DNA from: Oscillospiraceae bacterium
Lineage (GTDB): Bacteria > Bacillota > Clostridia > Oscillospirales > Acutalibacteraceae
Reading direction: 5' to 3'
NCBI GenBank assembly: GCA_015066515.1
Contig: SVOH01000019.1
Span: 1-38,996, forward strand
Length of the DNA stretch: 38,996 nucleotides
The position numbers and the translations under genes were made by a program. This document shows positions 9,001 through 15,048 of this stretch, one piece after another. The number at the start of each line of letters is the position of its first letter. Within the stretch, counting starts at the first letter, position 1. Below the pieces are notes generated by a model. The model did no database searches. It saw only the letters and a list, made by a program, of their open reading frames with translations, and was not told the origin of the DNA.

Positions 9001-9296
9001 TTAACGCCTGTTGTTTTTGCTGTAACCTCTTTGAGAACCAAGTAATCAGATGCGTCCGCACCTACCTCGGTCCATACAAAGCCACCCGCAACAATACCGT
9101 TTGGCAAGTTAGCGTGTGCAAAGGTTACGTCTATGGAAGCCTCTGACAAGTCGTCTGCTGAGGGAAACGTTGCTTCGCCAAAGCTATAGCAAGAATCCGC
9201 TGCGCTTACTGTCATAAGACAACCTAAGACTGTGGTTGCGCAAATTGCTATTGTCAAAATAATTGCTAACAATTTGCTTGAAAGTCTTTTTCTCAT
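3072..9296 (-). CDS. 2074-aa secreted protein with duplicated GLUG/beta-helix halves
   Basis: The start is placed at 9296 because AAAAGGAG precedes it and the signal peptide begins there (MRKRLSSKLL, a hydrophobic core, then a VSA-AD cleavage site). The frame is open 45 codons further, but that part has no ribosome site and lies inside the leader. Layout: residues ~35-220 are an N-terminal region ending in a C-x-H ... C-x-x-C-G element (AECQHT and CSKCGETFGY). Then come module A1 (~222-595), B1 (~601-970), E1 (~971-1125), A2 (~1126-1515), B2 (~1518-1880) and E2 (~1881-2074). B modules open with GSGTK-x-DPYIIST. E1 and E2 each end in an 'I-x-x-G-x-Y ... V-x-x-ALL-x-Y' helical motif that I recall from gut Bacillota surface proteins. 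No LPXTG, dockerin or S-layer domain is seen. It is likely surface-associated or released, with a beta-helix fold. Catalysis is not shown. Confidence 0.85.
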   Translation of the reverse strand: MRKRLSSKLLAIILTIAICATTVLGCLMTVSAADSCYSFGEATFPSADDLSEASIDVTFAHANLPNGIVAGGFVWTEVGADASDYLVLKEVTAKTTGVNVAVEEDYVLFDSENANTTVVLTLTFEFSNGSADKERTYKIRLDDVELAYNDSEYVYEAEGLVTGEIAAECQHTLTVVGTPLTTDDANRYAVYENSVCSKCGETFGYQLVPTTGELSEETVSEGTIDLLEFSDDLLANGSTSKYFDSNVADNGETGADWANAIIIDSAEELVYICKGDSTGYTKGKYFKVADGIAGFNLSGNASLKLNGTLEDNLAIVKGSGKNHAGATSTAFQGHFDGNGATVYGAWTNHTEGNVSPQVGLFSCVKGNVTIKNVNVKFASFTGSRVAGGIVGYHNGDGTNTLTIENCSVTDSEIVSTGTAWGQAAGAIVGFMENCSSFTDTEDTDNDSNTTETIYVNGVLNITNCYVNLDSTYFKSGMASDNQALHGGVAGFCNSNAMKVENCVVIGIKPYATTTNTSNNNVQHSGLESHFTNVYTDQPAGSAVYIGGSLGNRNFTNKVTQVSSLKGSAAVVAMPNLDWGTTWVMDGTDTYPRLALPGEKSDTIYWDGANTKTAPTVGSGTKADPYIISTVAELAYIGGQTRDNYAITDGKYYKIADGIKSIVMQPYAYGNDIKALDSAAATKAYFEANASNMKQWLYYGWEGSTFCGKIDFNGATVYGIYQVSSSNAGLFSSIDAGAEFHNLAIKNSYMVSQSSGANYQCGALAAVTNGGTYGKSVNGFIWAKNIEIANNYLYGNSTSHDRNGIMFGASSDIMYVDNALVYGNDATYGDGVKMPLYSSANNNVLVSSAPAIPEGLVVVDDGVETPRYYNMVRNSIFLGFNPFDLPQGYGSRVNDLKGYQNCYTDANVETDTDKNGKTLLQYFYVTTTTPYITQINAADTLGSVAKNAMPNLTWGTDWYCGAMGKYPVLSPFATFGTSKFSNPELTLIGSNVAYNDDGSFDFNLHYVPETAGFAPTLYVGTTDKSKFIKLDTATESCYKDTLGENAIMYTIPNLSARDIDLVWLPTLVTEGSTILEWGKSQQIAIADNAKAILEGDYDTADKNVAAALLNYGEKADAVSNEAYNAGTIDLLEFGQYLVDAGSSSQWYDTKLADNGETGSSWDDAIIIDSAEELVYLCKASGDDTDGKYYKVADGIAGFNLSTDKLDINGTLTGKSLTSGKTNLDIVMGSGKNHAGGTPGFQGHFDGNGATVYGAWTNHTSISAYAGLFTCTKGDVTIKNINVNKAHFTATAAAGGVIGYYKGEGTNTNNTTLTIENCSVTDSYLEVTQTGYGYGLGAIVGRVDCPSSYKDTSDEDGDGNTTETLYVNNKVIIKNCYVNLDEDNFVSLNEGGSAAGQQVSHGGVVGHMGSNALDVNNCIVIGIKPYATSISTDNNAVQHSGLESHFSNVYTTSDVPVTGVYLGGTLTNRNFTGKVFPLTEEQLTGLNAKDNMTALDWNNVWTTTSTYPTFINKDYKAPASGIVATWDGTVATSIANGSGTKEDPYIISTAAEFAYIVKDKLVDSAATISPDKYFKVADGISAFVMQKPEYASEIMALSSAADTKAYFEENAANMLKWPNYGWEGSSFCGHFDGNGATVYGLYQTSTNNAGLFSTVDAGAVIQNIGVKNSYLTSSATNYQVAAIAAVANSSGYGVKQEGIVWVNGCTVANNYMYNACTSWERSGVLAGSFQNDIIMIDNCLVYGNDATYGDGVKMALTGVGNNDVETTAKKPAELPSFVENSGFYCNTVRNSIILDCDALNTKGGRSYRRNAQNCVSGVYTNGASGTITFSNGEFTFEDAQIKAITTNDVIGSNATSIVNALNAAPIADTVWYVGAAGDMPGFKEAGSMPSSAQTLYNGIILDTPDTVGAGTQYNANGSMVFGMYGSSLNIKANPYMIFTFAFSGEYKENRENIKIRFTYTKDGASVTSEEIAVPAFDGSDIVNVSGWTHKESQNAGRFHTYRATGLPVEALASGIKVEASYNGGAWADFGSYSVEGFALMADNANKIEPCGQYASYYEVSKALLFYVQMIQARYGK
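3655..4743 (-). repeat. Module B, copy 2
   Basis: Residues ~1518-1880 of the 2074-aa protein. Shared landmarks with copy 1 are GSGTK-x-DPYIIST, TKAYFE, YGWEGS-x-FCG, FNGATVYG or DGNGATVYG, NAGLFS, and LVYGNDATYGDGVKM. Copy 1 lies at ~6385-7497. Boundaries are approximate. Confidence 0.75.
4760..5921 (-). repeat. Module A, copy 2
   Basis: Residues ~1126-1515 of the 2074-aa protein, from TIDLLEF to YPTF. It is closest in appearance to copy 3 in the next gene: both have TPGFQGHFDGNGATVYGAWT, GLFTCTKG and IKNI-x-VNKAHFT, whereas copy 1 differs at several of these points. Confidence 0.8.
6385..7497 (-). repeat. Module B, copy 1
   Basis: Residues ~601-970 of the 2074-aa protein. It begins at the 'YWDG' and GSGTKADPYIIST block and ends near KYPVLSPF. 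The same block order recurs at ~3655-4743. Confidence 0.75.
7515..8632 (-). repeat. Module A, copy 1
   Basis: Residues ~222-595 of the 2074-aa protein, from TIDLLEF to YPRLALPG. It contains the 39-base stretch starting at 8256 that is identical in all three A copies. Confidence 0.8.
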
Positions 9297-9448
9297 GATC
9301 TCATTCTCCTTTTGGTGTGATTTTACACCTTGTTGTTTCTGCCACTGTGCAGAATAGGGAAATATGATACGCCGACGAAAACACCATATATAGTACAGTT
9401 GTAGTAAACACATACAATATAGGCATAACACGGCAAATATACTATTTT

Positions 9449-9477
9449 ATATTACATTAAAAACAGCGATTTGTCAA
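9449..9477 (-). promoter_or_regulatory. Sigma-A promoter of the secreted-protein operon
   Basis: On the minus strand TTGACA (9472-9477) is followed after 17 bases by TAATAT (9449-9454). The -35 is consensus, the -10 is close, and the spacing is ideal. It would start transcription near 9442 and leave a leader of about 145 bases. No other good promoter was seen before the 39-aa peptide gene or the second large gene, so all three probably share it. Confidence 0.75.
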
Positions 9478-9593
9478 TATTTTTTATTAAATTTTTATAT
9501 TTCAGTTTTGATTTTTTGTGAATATTGCACAAGTAATTGCAAACAATTACTACACAAATTACAATTCTACAAATTTATTGCCCCAACAAAAAA

Positions 9594-9630
9594 TAAAATC
9601 GCTTCGTACACCTTATACGAAGCGATTTTA
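9594..9630 (-). terminator. Intrinsic terminator after the helicase-loader gene
   Basis: A 15-bp perfect stem (TAAAATCGCTTCGTA with its complement at 9616-9630) has a 7-base loop. On the minus strand it is followed by a T-rich run (TTTTATTTTTTG). It ends the DnaD/loader transcript. Confidence 0.85.
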
Positions 9631-9685
9631 TCCTTATAACAACTCATATTATTGTTGTTTTTTAATACTGTTCTATGCTTAAAAT

Positions 9686-10648
9686 TTATTTTTTCTCTAG
9701 TGCTTTTTGCAAACGAATATCTTCGCCTACAAATTTTTCGCTATTGTACTTAAACAAGCGCGAAGCTATGCGGGGAGTATAACGCGCAGCTATATCACCC
9801 ATTGTAAGATTGGTGTTTATTATGGTTGGCTTGCCGCCAAGATCACGGCTATTAACTATGTTATAAAATAGACTTTGTATATACGGTGATACAAACTCGC
9901 TGCCGAGGTCGTCGATTACCAACAGGTCACATTCGACGGCAGCATTGTAAGCGTTGTTGGTGTGTCGGTCAAAATGTTCGCTTTCCATTTCACTAAAAAG
10001 ATTATATGCCGAACCGTATATAACATTGAAACCACGATTCAAAAGCTCATACACTATAGAAAGCGTTAAATGTGTTTTTCCAAGACCGGTATTACCCATA
10101 AAAAGCAAGCTACCACTTGTTTTCGGATTAAAATTAATTACATATTCGCGGCACATTTTAAAGACCGAGGTCATATACTTACGTGGTGCTGTGCCGTCTT
10201 CTGCCTTTTGGGGATAATAGTTAAGGTCAAAATTTTCAAATTGACAATTTTCTATAGGCAGGGATTTTGACAAATCCTCTAGCAAAAGCGATTTTGCTGC
10301 GCCGTGAATACAGTCGCATATTTTTCCGTTTATGTAACCTGTGTCGTGGCACGCGTTGCAATCATATTTTATGTCGGTAATTCCTGCGCTTTTTAAAATT
10401 TTACTGCGACGATCGGCAAGCTCGGTCATCTGAGACTGCATCAAAGAAAGCGATGACGTATCACCCGAAAGTGCTACAACAGCAATGCTGGCACCTAACT
10501 GTGCTATTTTTTGGCTAATTTCGGCAAACTCGCTGTTTTGCTGTGTAAGATTTTGCATTGCGGCATCCCAGACTGCTTTTTTATATTCTAAAACTTCGCG
10601 CTGCTTTTGAAAGGCTTTTTCGTAGCTTTGTTCGCGAGTCACTGTCAA
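9686..10648 (-). CDS. DnaC/DnaI-type replicative helicase loader ATPase
   Basis: This 320-aa AAA+ protein should load the DnaB-type helicase onto DNA during replication initiation or restart. The first ~90 residues are helical and charged. Next is a Cys cluster (C97, C100, C111, C113; CNACHDTGY then CDC) typical of the DnaI-like zinc element. The ATPase follows: Walker A GNTGLGKTH (~185-193), Walker B LLVIDDLGSE (~242-251), a sensor Asn in TIINTNL (~275-281), and an arginine-finger region RIASRLF. Its ATG overlaps the stop of the dnaD-like gene by 4 bases (ATGA), so the two primosome proteins are translationally coupled. The downstream hairpin at 9594-9630 ends the unit. Confidence 0.9.
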   Translation of the reverse strand: MTVTREQSYEKAFQKQREVLEYKKAVWDAAMQNLTQQNSEFAEISQKIAQLGASIAVVALSGDTSSLSLMQSQMTELADRRSKILKSAGITDIKYDCNACHDTGYINGKICDCIHGAAKSLLLEDLSKSLPIENCQFENFDLNYYPQKAEDGTAPRKYMTSVFKMCREYVINFNPKTSGSLLFMGNTGLGKTHLTLSIVYELLNRGFNVIYGSAYNLFSEMESEHFDRHTNNAYNAAVECDLLVIDDLGSEFVSPYIQSLFYNIVNSRDLGGKPTIINTNLTMGDIAARYTPRIASRLFKYNSEKFVGEDIRLQKALEKK

Positions 10649-11565
10649 TTACCCCTTTCCTTTATTTTTTGTTTTAGCATTTTTTCGTATTGATCTAAAT
10701 CGTAACCTGCGTAATCATTTTTTACCTGTGGCTTAGATGCTTGGTTTTTCTTTATCTCGTCAGCAGAAGTGACGCCCTCTTTATGCCACTGCTCTATAAT
10801 TTTGGCTATGTACGGCATAGAAAGTTTTGCTTTAGAGTCTATGCAGGTGTCATATGCAGCTTTGAGCAAATTGACACTTATCTTCCACTCATTTATCCAA
10901 ATATTACTGAGCTCAAGCTCTTTGGTACTGGGCTTGCGCCTGTCGATACCAAATGCGTTTTGCACTATGCTCCAAGCAAGATTTTGCTTGGCTTGTTTGG
11001 CAATAAGCTCATCGGCAGCCTCTACCGTCTCGACACCGTTTTCGAGCCACTCGGCTGCAGTCTTTTTTACAAAAGACAGATTACATTTTCCCTCGCGCGC
11101 GGCATAACCCAAAAGAAGCAATATAACCGATACCTTCATATCGTAATCGTCGTATAGCGATACAAGAAGCTGACTTTCGTTTTGCTTTAAATTTCGGCCA
11201 AATTTGAGCTGAGCCTCGCGAAGTAGAAACTTTAGATTTTCGTCCTCAAGGCCGCGTTTGATTACGTCGGTGCGTGACGGCAGACTTGAGTTTATTATAA
11301 CCGGCTTTTTGTCTTGTTCGTTTACCTGTTCACAATTAAGCAACTCACGCTGAGACCAAAACAGCAACGCGTCTTCAACCTCGCTTTTTGGCAAAGATAA
11401 CGCATCAGCAATTTTTGACGAATCAATTTCTTGCGAGATGTTGCGCATAAGAAAGAGTAAAACCTTAAGCTGTGTTTCGGTGGCTATTTTGATATACTTG
11501 TCCACAACTATACTAGGCATTACAAACGTATTGCCTAAAACAGACATATTAAATGTATATTTCAT
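10645..11565 (-). CDS. DnaD-domain primosome protein
   Basis: This 306-aa protein has a winged-helix-like N-terminus (residues ~25-90) and a DnaD/DnaB2-type C-terminal region. That region includes 'DDYDMKVSVILLLLGYA' and a second copy near 'NIWINEWKISVNLLKAAYD'. The tail 'YDLDQYEKMLKQKIKERGN' is the amphipathic end common in Clostridia DnaD proteins. Start choice: the ATG at 11565 has AAGGGGG upstream, while an in-frame ATG 27 bases earlier has none. It should bind DNA and hand over to the helicase loader encoded immediately downstream with an ATGA overlap. A dedicated promoter lies at 11647-11675. Confidence 0.85.
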   Translation of the reverse strand: MKYTFNMSVLGNTFVMPSIVVDKYIKIATETQLKVLLFLMRNISQEIDSSKIADALSLPKSEVEDALLFWSQRELLNCEQVNEQDKKPVIINSSLPSRTDVIKRGLEDENLKFLLREAQLKFGRNLKQNESQLLVSLYDDYDMKVSVILLLLGYAAREGKCNLSFVKKTAAEWLENGVETVEAADELIAKQAKQNLAWSIVQNAFGIDRRKPSTKELELSNIWINEWKISVNLLKAAYDTCIDSKAKLSMPYIAKIIEQWHKEGVTSADEIKKNQASKPQVKNDYAGYDLDQYEKMLKQKIKERGN

Positions 11566-11591
11566 TTTAACAGCCCCCTTTTTAGATAACA

Positions 11592-11620
11592 AAACAAATC
11601 ACGAGTTTTGTGATTTGTTT
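11592..11620 (-). terminator. Leader hairpin or weak terminator before dnaD-like gene
   Basis: AAACAAATCAC and GTGATTTGTTT pair as an 11-bp AT-rich stem with a 7-base loop, followed on the minus strand by TGTTATC. It could stop transcripts arriving from the isomerase-like gene. It also lies inside the leader of the promoter at 11647-11675, so any termination there would attenuate dnaD too. Confidence 0.5.
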
Positions 11621-11646
11621 GTATGTGTTTTTTGCGATGTGTTTAT

Positions 11647-11675
11647 ATTATATATGTGTAGATTAATTTTGTAAA
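11647..11675 (-). promoter_or_regulatory. Sigma-A promoter for dnaD and helicase-loader genes
   Basis: On the minus strand TTTACA (11670-11675) is followed after exactly 17 bases by TATAAT (11647-11652). It sits 2 bases beyond the stop of the isomerase-like gene and gives a leader of about 75 bases that contains the hairpin at 11592-11620. Confidence 0.75.
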
Positions 11676-11677
11676 GA

Positions 11678-12457
11678 TTAAATAATTTTATTTAACAATT
11701 TTTTATGCGAGTCAAATAACTCGTGCGGCTTATCAAAAGCGTTGCGATAAACCTCTATAACCGCGTCGCCCGTATACCCGCACTGTTTTGCCGTATCTAA
11801 AAATAATTTAAAATCAAAGTTTCCTTCAAGCGGTAACATACAATCATATTTTTCATTGCTGTCGCTCAAATGAAGGTGCTTAATTTTATCCCTCAAAATT
11901 GTTAAAACCTCGTAAGGAGAATATCCGCCACGCAGACTCTGCTTAACGTCAAGGCAAAAGCTTACACTATCACCAAGATAATCCGACATATCACTAAGCG
12001 CTTCTAGACTGCCCGCACGAAAATTTACAACATTTTCTTGTAAAAGCGTAGCACCGTTTTGATTTACAGCATCAGCCACACAAGCAAAGCGGTCAAAATA
12101 ACCGTGGTTGTCCATAGTGCCGTTAGGTTTGCCGCCATGCATAATAACGTATTTTGCGCCAAGCTCTGCGGCGATTTCACCATAACGCTTAAACATATCA
12201 AGTCCTTCACAAAAACGGCGATCATAATTTGAAAAAAGCATAAACGACTCGGCAAGCGACATTGTAGGATGAATACTGGAAAGTGCTATACCGTACTCTG
12301 CCTTTATTTCGCACAGCTCTTTTATGAAAGGTGGTTGAAGTTCACAGTTTGCATTAAAAAATATTTCGCTTAGTTCAACACCGTTTTGTGCTATAAGCCT
12401 AAACGATTCTTCAGTATACATAGGATAAAGACAAGAGCTGGATATGCCTATTTTCAT
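11678..12457 (-). CDS. Sugar-phosphate isomerase/epimerase-like TIM barrel
   Basis: This 259-aa protein belongs to the xylose isomerase-like/AP-endonuclease-2 TIM-barrel superfamily. Visible barrel-strand motifs are VELSEIF (near residue 26), SSIHPT (~60), VIMHGG (~103), LLQENV (~138), FCLDVKQ (~167), HLHLSD (~193) and DAVIEVYR (~231). The E, D, H and E residues in these fit a divalent-metal site. The substrate is not evident; the family includes sugar isomerases, epimerases and endonuclease IV. Its ATG overlaps the stop of rqcH by 4 bases, with GAAGGAGG inside the end of rqcH. It sits in a translation and envelope housekeeping cluster rather than a sugar operon, so a sugar role is only inferred. 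Confidence 0.75.
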   Translation of the reverse strand: MKIGISSSCLYPMYTEESFRLIAQNGVELSEIFFNANCELQPPFIKELCEIKAEYGIALSSIHPTMSLAESFMLFSNYDRRFCEGLDMFKRYGEIAAELGAKYVIMHGGKPNGTMDNHGYFDRFACVADAVNQNGATLLQENVVNFRAGSLEALSDMSDYLGDSVSFCLDVKQSLRGGYSPYEVLTILRDKIKHLHLSDSNEKYDCMLPLEGNFDFKLFLDTAKQCGYTGDAVIEVYRNAFDKPHELFDSHKKLLNKII

Positions 12458-14139
12458 TTGCCTTCCTCCTTCGTATACGGATTTACAAACACCGTTTTGT
12501 TGGTTGTATATATAACCATTCCGGCTTTGGCGCCATTTGGTTTTTTTACGTATTTTATTGGCGTATAGTCTACCGGTACATTAGAAGAACCCGACGCCTT
12601 TGAATTTTTAGCAGCAAGAGAAGCCGCCAAAATGATGGTCTCATCACTAAGCTCTGCCCCGCCGCAAAACACCACAACATGAGAGCCATGAATGTTTTTA
12701 GTATGAAACCACATATCACCTTTCGAGGCAAGTGTGCAGGTAATATAATCGTTTTGCATATTGTTTTTACCTACAAGAATTTTATACCCCTCTTGTGAAG
12801 TGTATTCGTCTAATTGAACAGTTGCCTTTTTACGCGGTTGTTTTCGGGCAGTTTGCTTTAGATAGCCGCCGAGCGACAGTTCATCACGTATTTCGTTAAT
12901 ATCAGAAATTGTTTTACAGCGAGCGAGGCTCTCGGTTACCGATTCAAGATATTCTATCTCTTGGCGATCATTCTCTATAAGCAAGCCCAGCGACTGCACA
13001 GCAGCACAGCTTTTTTTATAATCTTTAAAATACTTTGCCGCATTTTGTTGAGGAGTAAGTGACACGTCTAGCGGAATATCTATAAACTCTAAATTTTCGT
13101 CGTAATAATTTTGTACACGTGCCACAGTGCTTCCCGGTTGGACGGCGTAAAGGTTTGCCTTTAAAAGCTCACCCTTTATACGCAAATCCTCACGATTTTG
13201 ATTTTGAAGAAGCTCCTTTTGGCGAATCGCCATACGCCGATTGGCGCGAGATAAAAGGTTAGACAAAAGCTTTGTTATATCGGTTGCCGCTTTGTGTATG
13301 CGTGCCGCATTTTCACGCTCAAAGTAAAACGAATCCAGTAACTCAGACGGCGATTCAAAACGCCTTGCTGTATACAGTGAGCCGTACTGATAAATTGGCA
13401 TATAACAAAAATCAACGGGGGTTCCGTCCGGCTTGCACAGCATATAAAACTCGCTATTTAAAAGCATTTCTTTAAGTCTGTTTAATGAAGCTTTTACGTC
13501 ATTTGCTGAATTGCCAAGTTCACGACAAACAAGCGGAGATACACCCTCTAGTGTTTGTAAAAACGCTCCTGATAGCTCTATGTCATTGCGCTTTTTAATC
13601 TCGTTTGCTATGGTATCAACATTAGCAAGAAAAATGTTTGCTTTGTTTTGAGAGTCCGGGTATTTATAGGTAGCGCCCGATACAACAAGACGGTCAGCTT
13701 CTATGTCACTGCGATGGACAGCATCATAGATTTTACCGTCTTCGGCAACCAAGATAATATTACTGCTATTTCCTATCAACTCACAAATAATTTTGGGACG
13801 TATTTTGTCGCCCATTTCATTTGTGGTGTCAAAGGTAAATTCCACCACTCGTTCAAGTCCTTTTTGTTCTACGCTTATAAGTCTTGCAGAAGAAAATATC
13901 TTACGAGCGAGCATACAAAACATTGGTGGGGTATCAGGGTTTTCATATTTTTGTTCGGTAAAATGCACTCTTGCCGTACCCGATGCGGCGCTTAAAACAA
14001 GTCGCTTGGCAAAGCCCTTTTTGCGCAACAAAAGCACCAGCACATCACGAGCCGGTTGATAGATTTTTTCTACATGACAGTCGACCGCCTCTTGCAGTTC
14101 CTGCGTCACGGTATATAAAAACCCGCCATCAAAAGCCAT
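12454..14139 (-). CDS. rqcH: RqcH/NFACT ribosome quality-control protein
   Basis: At 561 aa this is the usual length for the NFACT family (older name: fibronectin-binding protein FbpA). In Bacillota RqcH binds stalled 50S subunits and adds C-terminal alanine tails. The N-terminal NFACT-N domain starts MAFDGGFLYTV and includes ICELIGNSSNIILV and IYDAVHR. A helical middle (~290-420) includes the coiled-coil arm region. The C-terminal NFACT-R domain has YKILVGKNNMQNDYIT and GDMWFHTKNIHGSHVVV. Where Bacillus RqcH has a functionally important Asp-Arg pair, this protein reads Glu96-Arg97 (GLERVVEF), an alignment made from memory. It is 1 base downstream of trmK and overlaps the isomerase-like gene. 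Confidence 0.9.
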   Translation of the reverse strand: MAFDGGFLYTVTQELQEAVDCHVEKIYQPARDVLVLLLRKKGFAKRLVLSAASGTARVHFTEQKYENPDTPPMFCMLARKIFSSARLISVEQKGLERVVEFTFDTTNEMGDKIRPKIICELIGNSSNIILVAEDGKIYDAVHRSDIEADRLVVSGATYKYPDSQNKANIFLANVDTIANEIKKRNDIELSGAFLQTLEGVSPLVCRELGNSANDVKASLNRLKEMLLNSEFYMLCKPDGTPVDFCYMPIYQYGSLYTARRFESPSELLDSFYFERENAARIHKAATDITKLLSNLLSRANRRMAIRQKELLQNQNREDLRIKGELLKANLYAVQPGSTVARVQNYYDENLEFIDIPLDVSLTPQQNAAKYFKDYKKSCAAVQSLGLLIENDRQEIEYLESVTESLARCKTISDINEIRDELSLGGYLKQTARKQPRKKATVQLDEYTSQEGYKILVGKNNMQNDYITCTLASKGDMWFHTKNIHGSHVVVFCGGAELSDETIILAASLAAKNSKASGSSNVPVDYTPIKYVKKPNGAKAGMVIYTTNKTVFVNPYTKEEGK

Positions 14140-14140
14140 T

Positions 14141-14818
14141 TTATCCTCCCAGTATGTTTTTTAGTTTTTCACTCAAATTAAGATAATAATTATATTCTGT
14201 CTGCTTACCCTTTACCGCCGACAAATCGTTTGCGCATTTTTGCGCTATATTATATTGTTTTTGTATGTAAGAAATAGCCTGTTCACTGTTTGGATTTAAT
14301 ATTCCAATTACGGAGCGAACATCATCTATTTGGTATGCCGTGCCATCAAACTGCACACACATTATAGAATAAATCTTACCGTTTTCTATAATCGCTGTTT
14401 CACTCTTAACAGCAAAACCTTTTTGTGCCAAATAAAGTCGCAAGTCCTTTGCCGCCGTAGTAGGCTGCAATATAAGATTTACTGTGCTGTCACACAAAAA
14501 TGGAGCACGTTCGATTATTCCGCTTATAACCTCGCCGCCCATTCCGGCAATTATTACAGTATCGGCATCATTACGAGTAACGCCAGAAAGCCCGTCACAC
14601 AAAACAAGCTTTACTCCGTCAGCCCCAAGCCTATTTAGGTTTGCTTTAGCGCACTCTAGTGGTTTTTGATTTATGTCGGTAGCGCTTACCGATTTACATT
14701 TGCCCGACAGATACAAAAACGCGGGCAGATAGCCGTGGTCAGTACCCACATCACAAACACTACTGCCCTCGTTTACAAGCTCTGCTATAAGCGACAATCT
14801 TTTACTTAATACAAGCAT
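14141..14818 (-). CDS. trmK: tRNA (adenine-22 N1)-methyltransferase
   Basis: This 225-aa class I methyltransferase matches TrmK, which methylates A22 of bacterial tRNAs with S-adenosylmethionine. The SAM-binding motif is VCDVGTDHGYLP (residues 21-32), followed by the acidic ATDINQKPL and LVLCDGLSG. The catalytic-region motif IIAGMGGEVI is near residue 90. The C-terminal ~70 residues are helical, as expected. The start codon overlaps the stop of the DUF1858 gene by one base (TAATG), pointing to translational coupling. It sits with rqcH and yhaM, so the cluster is partly about RNA and translation. Confidence 0.9.
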   Translation of the reverse strand: MLVLSKRLSLIAELVNEGSSVCDVGTDHGYLPAFLYLSGKCKSVSATDINQKPLECAKANLNRLGADGVKLVLCDGLSGVTRNDADTVIIAGMGGEVISGIIERAPFLCDSTVNLILQPTTAAKDLRLYLAQKGFAVKSETAIIENGKIYSIMCVQFDGTAYQIDDVRSVIGILNPNSEQAISYIQKQYNIAQKCANDLSAVKGKQTEYNYYLNLSEKLKNILGG

Positions 14819-15018
14819 TATTTATCAGCAAAATATTCGTTAAGCTTTGCTACAAGCTCTTCGACATCTGCACCGTGCACAGCACACGCTTGCTCTATAG
14901 ATTCTCCGCGCGAAGCGGGACAACCAAGGCAATGCATACCAATTTCAAAAAAGAATTTTGCGGCTCCTGTGTCTATATCAAGAACCTCGCCTACTATCAT
15001 ATCTTTTGTAATTTTCAT
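14818..15018 (-). CDS. DUF1858 small disulfide-domain protein
   Basis: This 66-aa protein begins MKITKDMIVGEVLD and carries HCLGCPAS with Cys30 and Cys33. It matches the family described as hybrid-cluster-protein-associated redox disulfide domain (DUF1858). No redox partner gene adjoins it here. The ATG has an AAGGAAGT site upstream. It lies 30 bases after yhaM and overlaps trmK by one base, so it is part of the long operon. Its role is unknown; a small redox or metal-binding carrier is only a family-level suggestion. Confidence 0.85.
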   Translation of the reverse strand: MKITKDMIVGEVLDIDTGAAKFFFEIGMHCLGCPASRGESIEQACAVHGADVEELVAKLNEYFADK

Positions 15019-15048
15019 AACTTTTACTTCCTTTCAAAACATTTAAAC

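Larger units (their letters stand above)
9297..9685. other. 389-base gene-free stretch: leader, promoter and terminator
   Basis: This stretch separates the secreted-protein gene from the helicase-loader gene. From right to left it holds a terminator hairpin (9594-9630), an AT-rich spacer with no signal I could name (about 9480-9590), a strong minus-strand promoter (9449-9477), and a leader of roughly 145 bases down to the ATG at 9296. The leader has a small GGTGT/ACACC hairpin just upstream of the ribosome site (about 9313-9328). I recognise no riboswitch class in it. Confidence 0.6.

Noticed and set aside
9180-9296. Possible lipobox (VLGC) in the signal peptide of the 2074-aa protein
   Set aside because: Leu at -2 is a poor fit, and a better signal peptidase I site (VSA-AD) follows; a lipoprotein remains possible but is not supported.
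9297-9431. 45-codon in-frame N-terminal extension of the 2074-aa secreted protein
   Set aside because: No ribosome site at the upstream ATG, the extension sits inside the promoter leader, and a proper AAGGAG site plus signal peptide begin at 9296.
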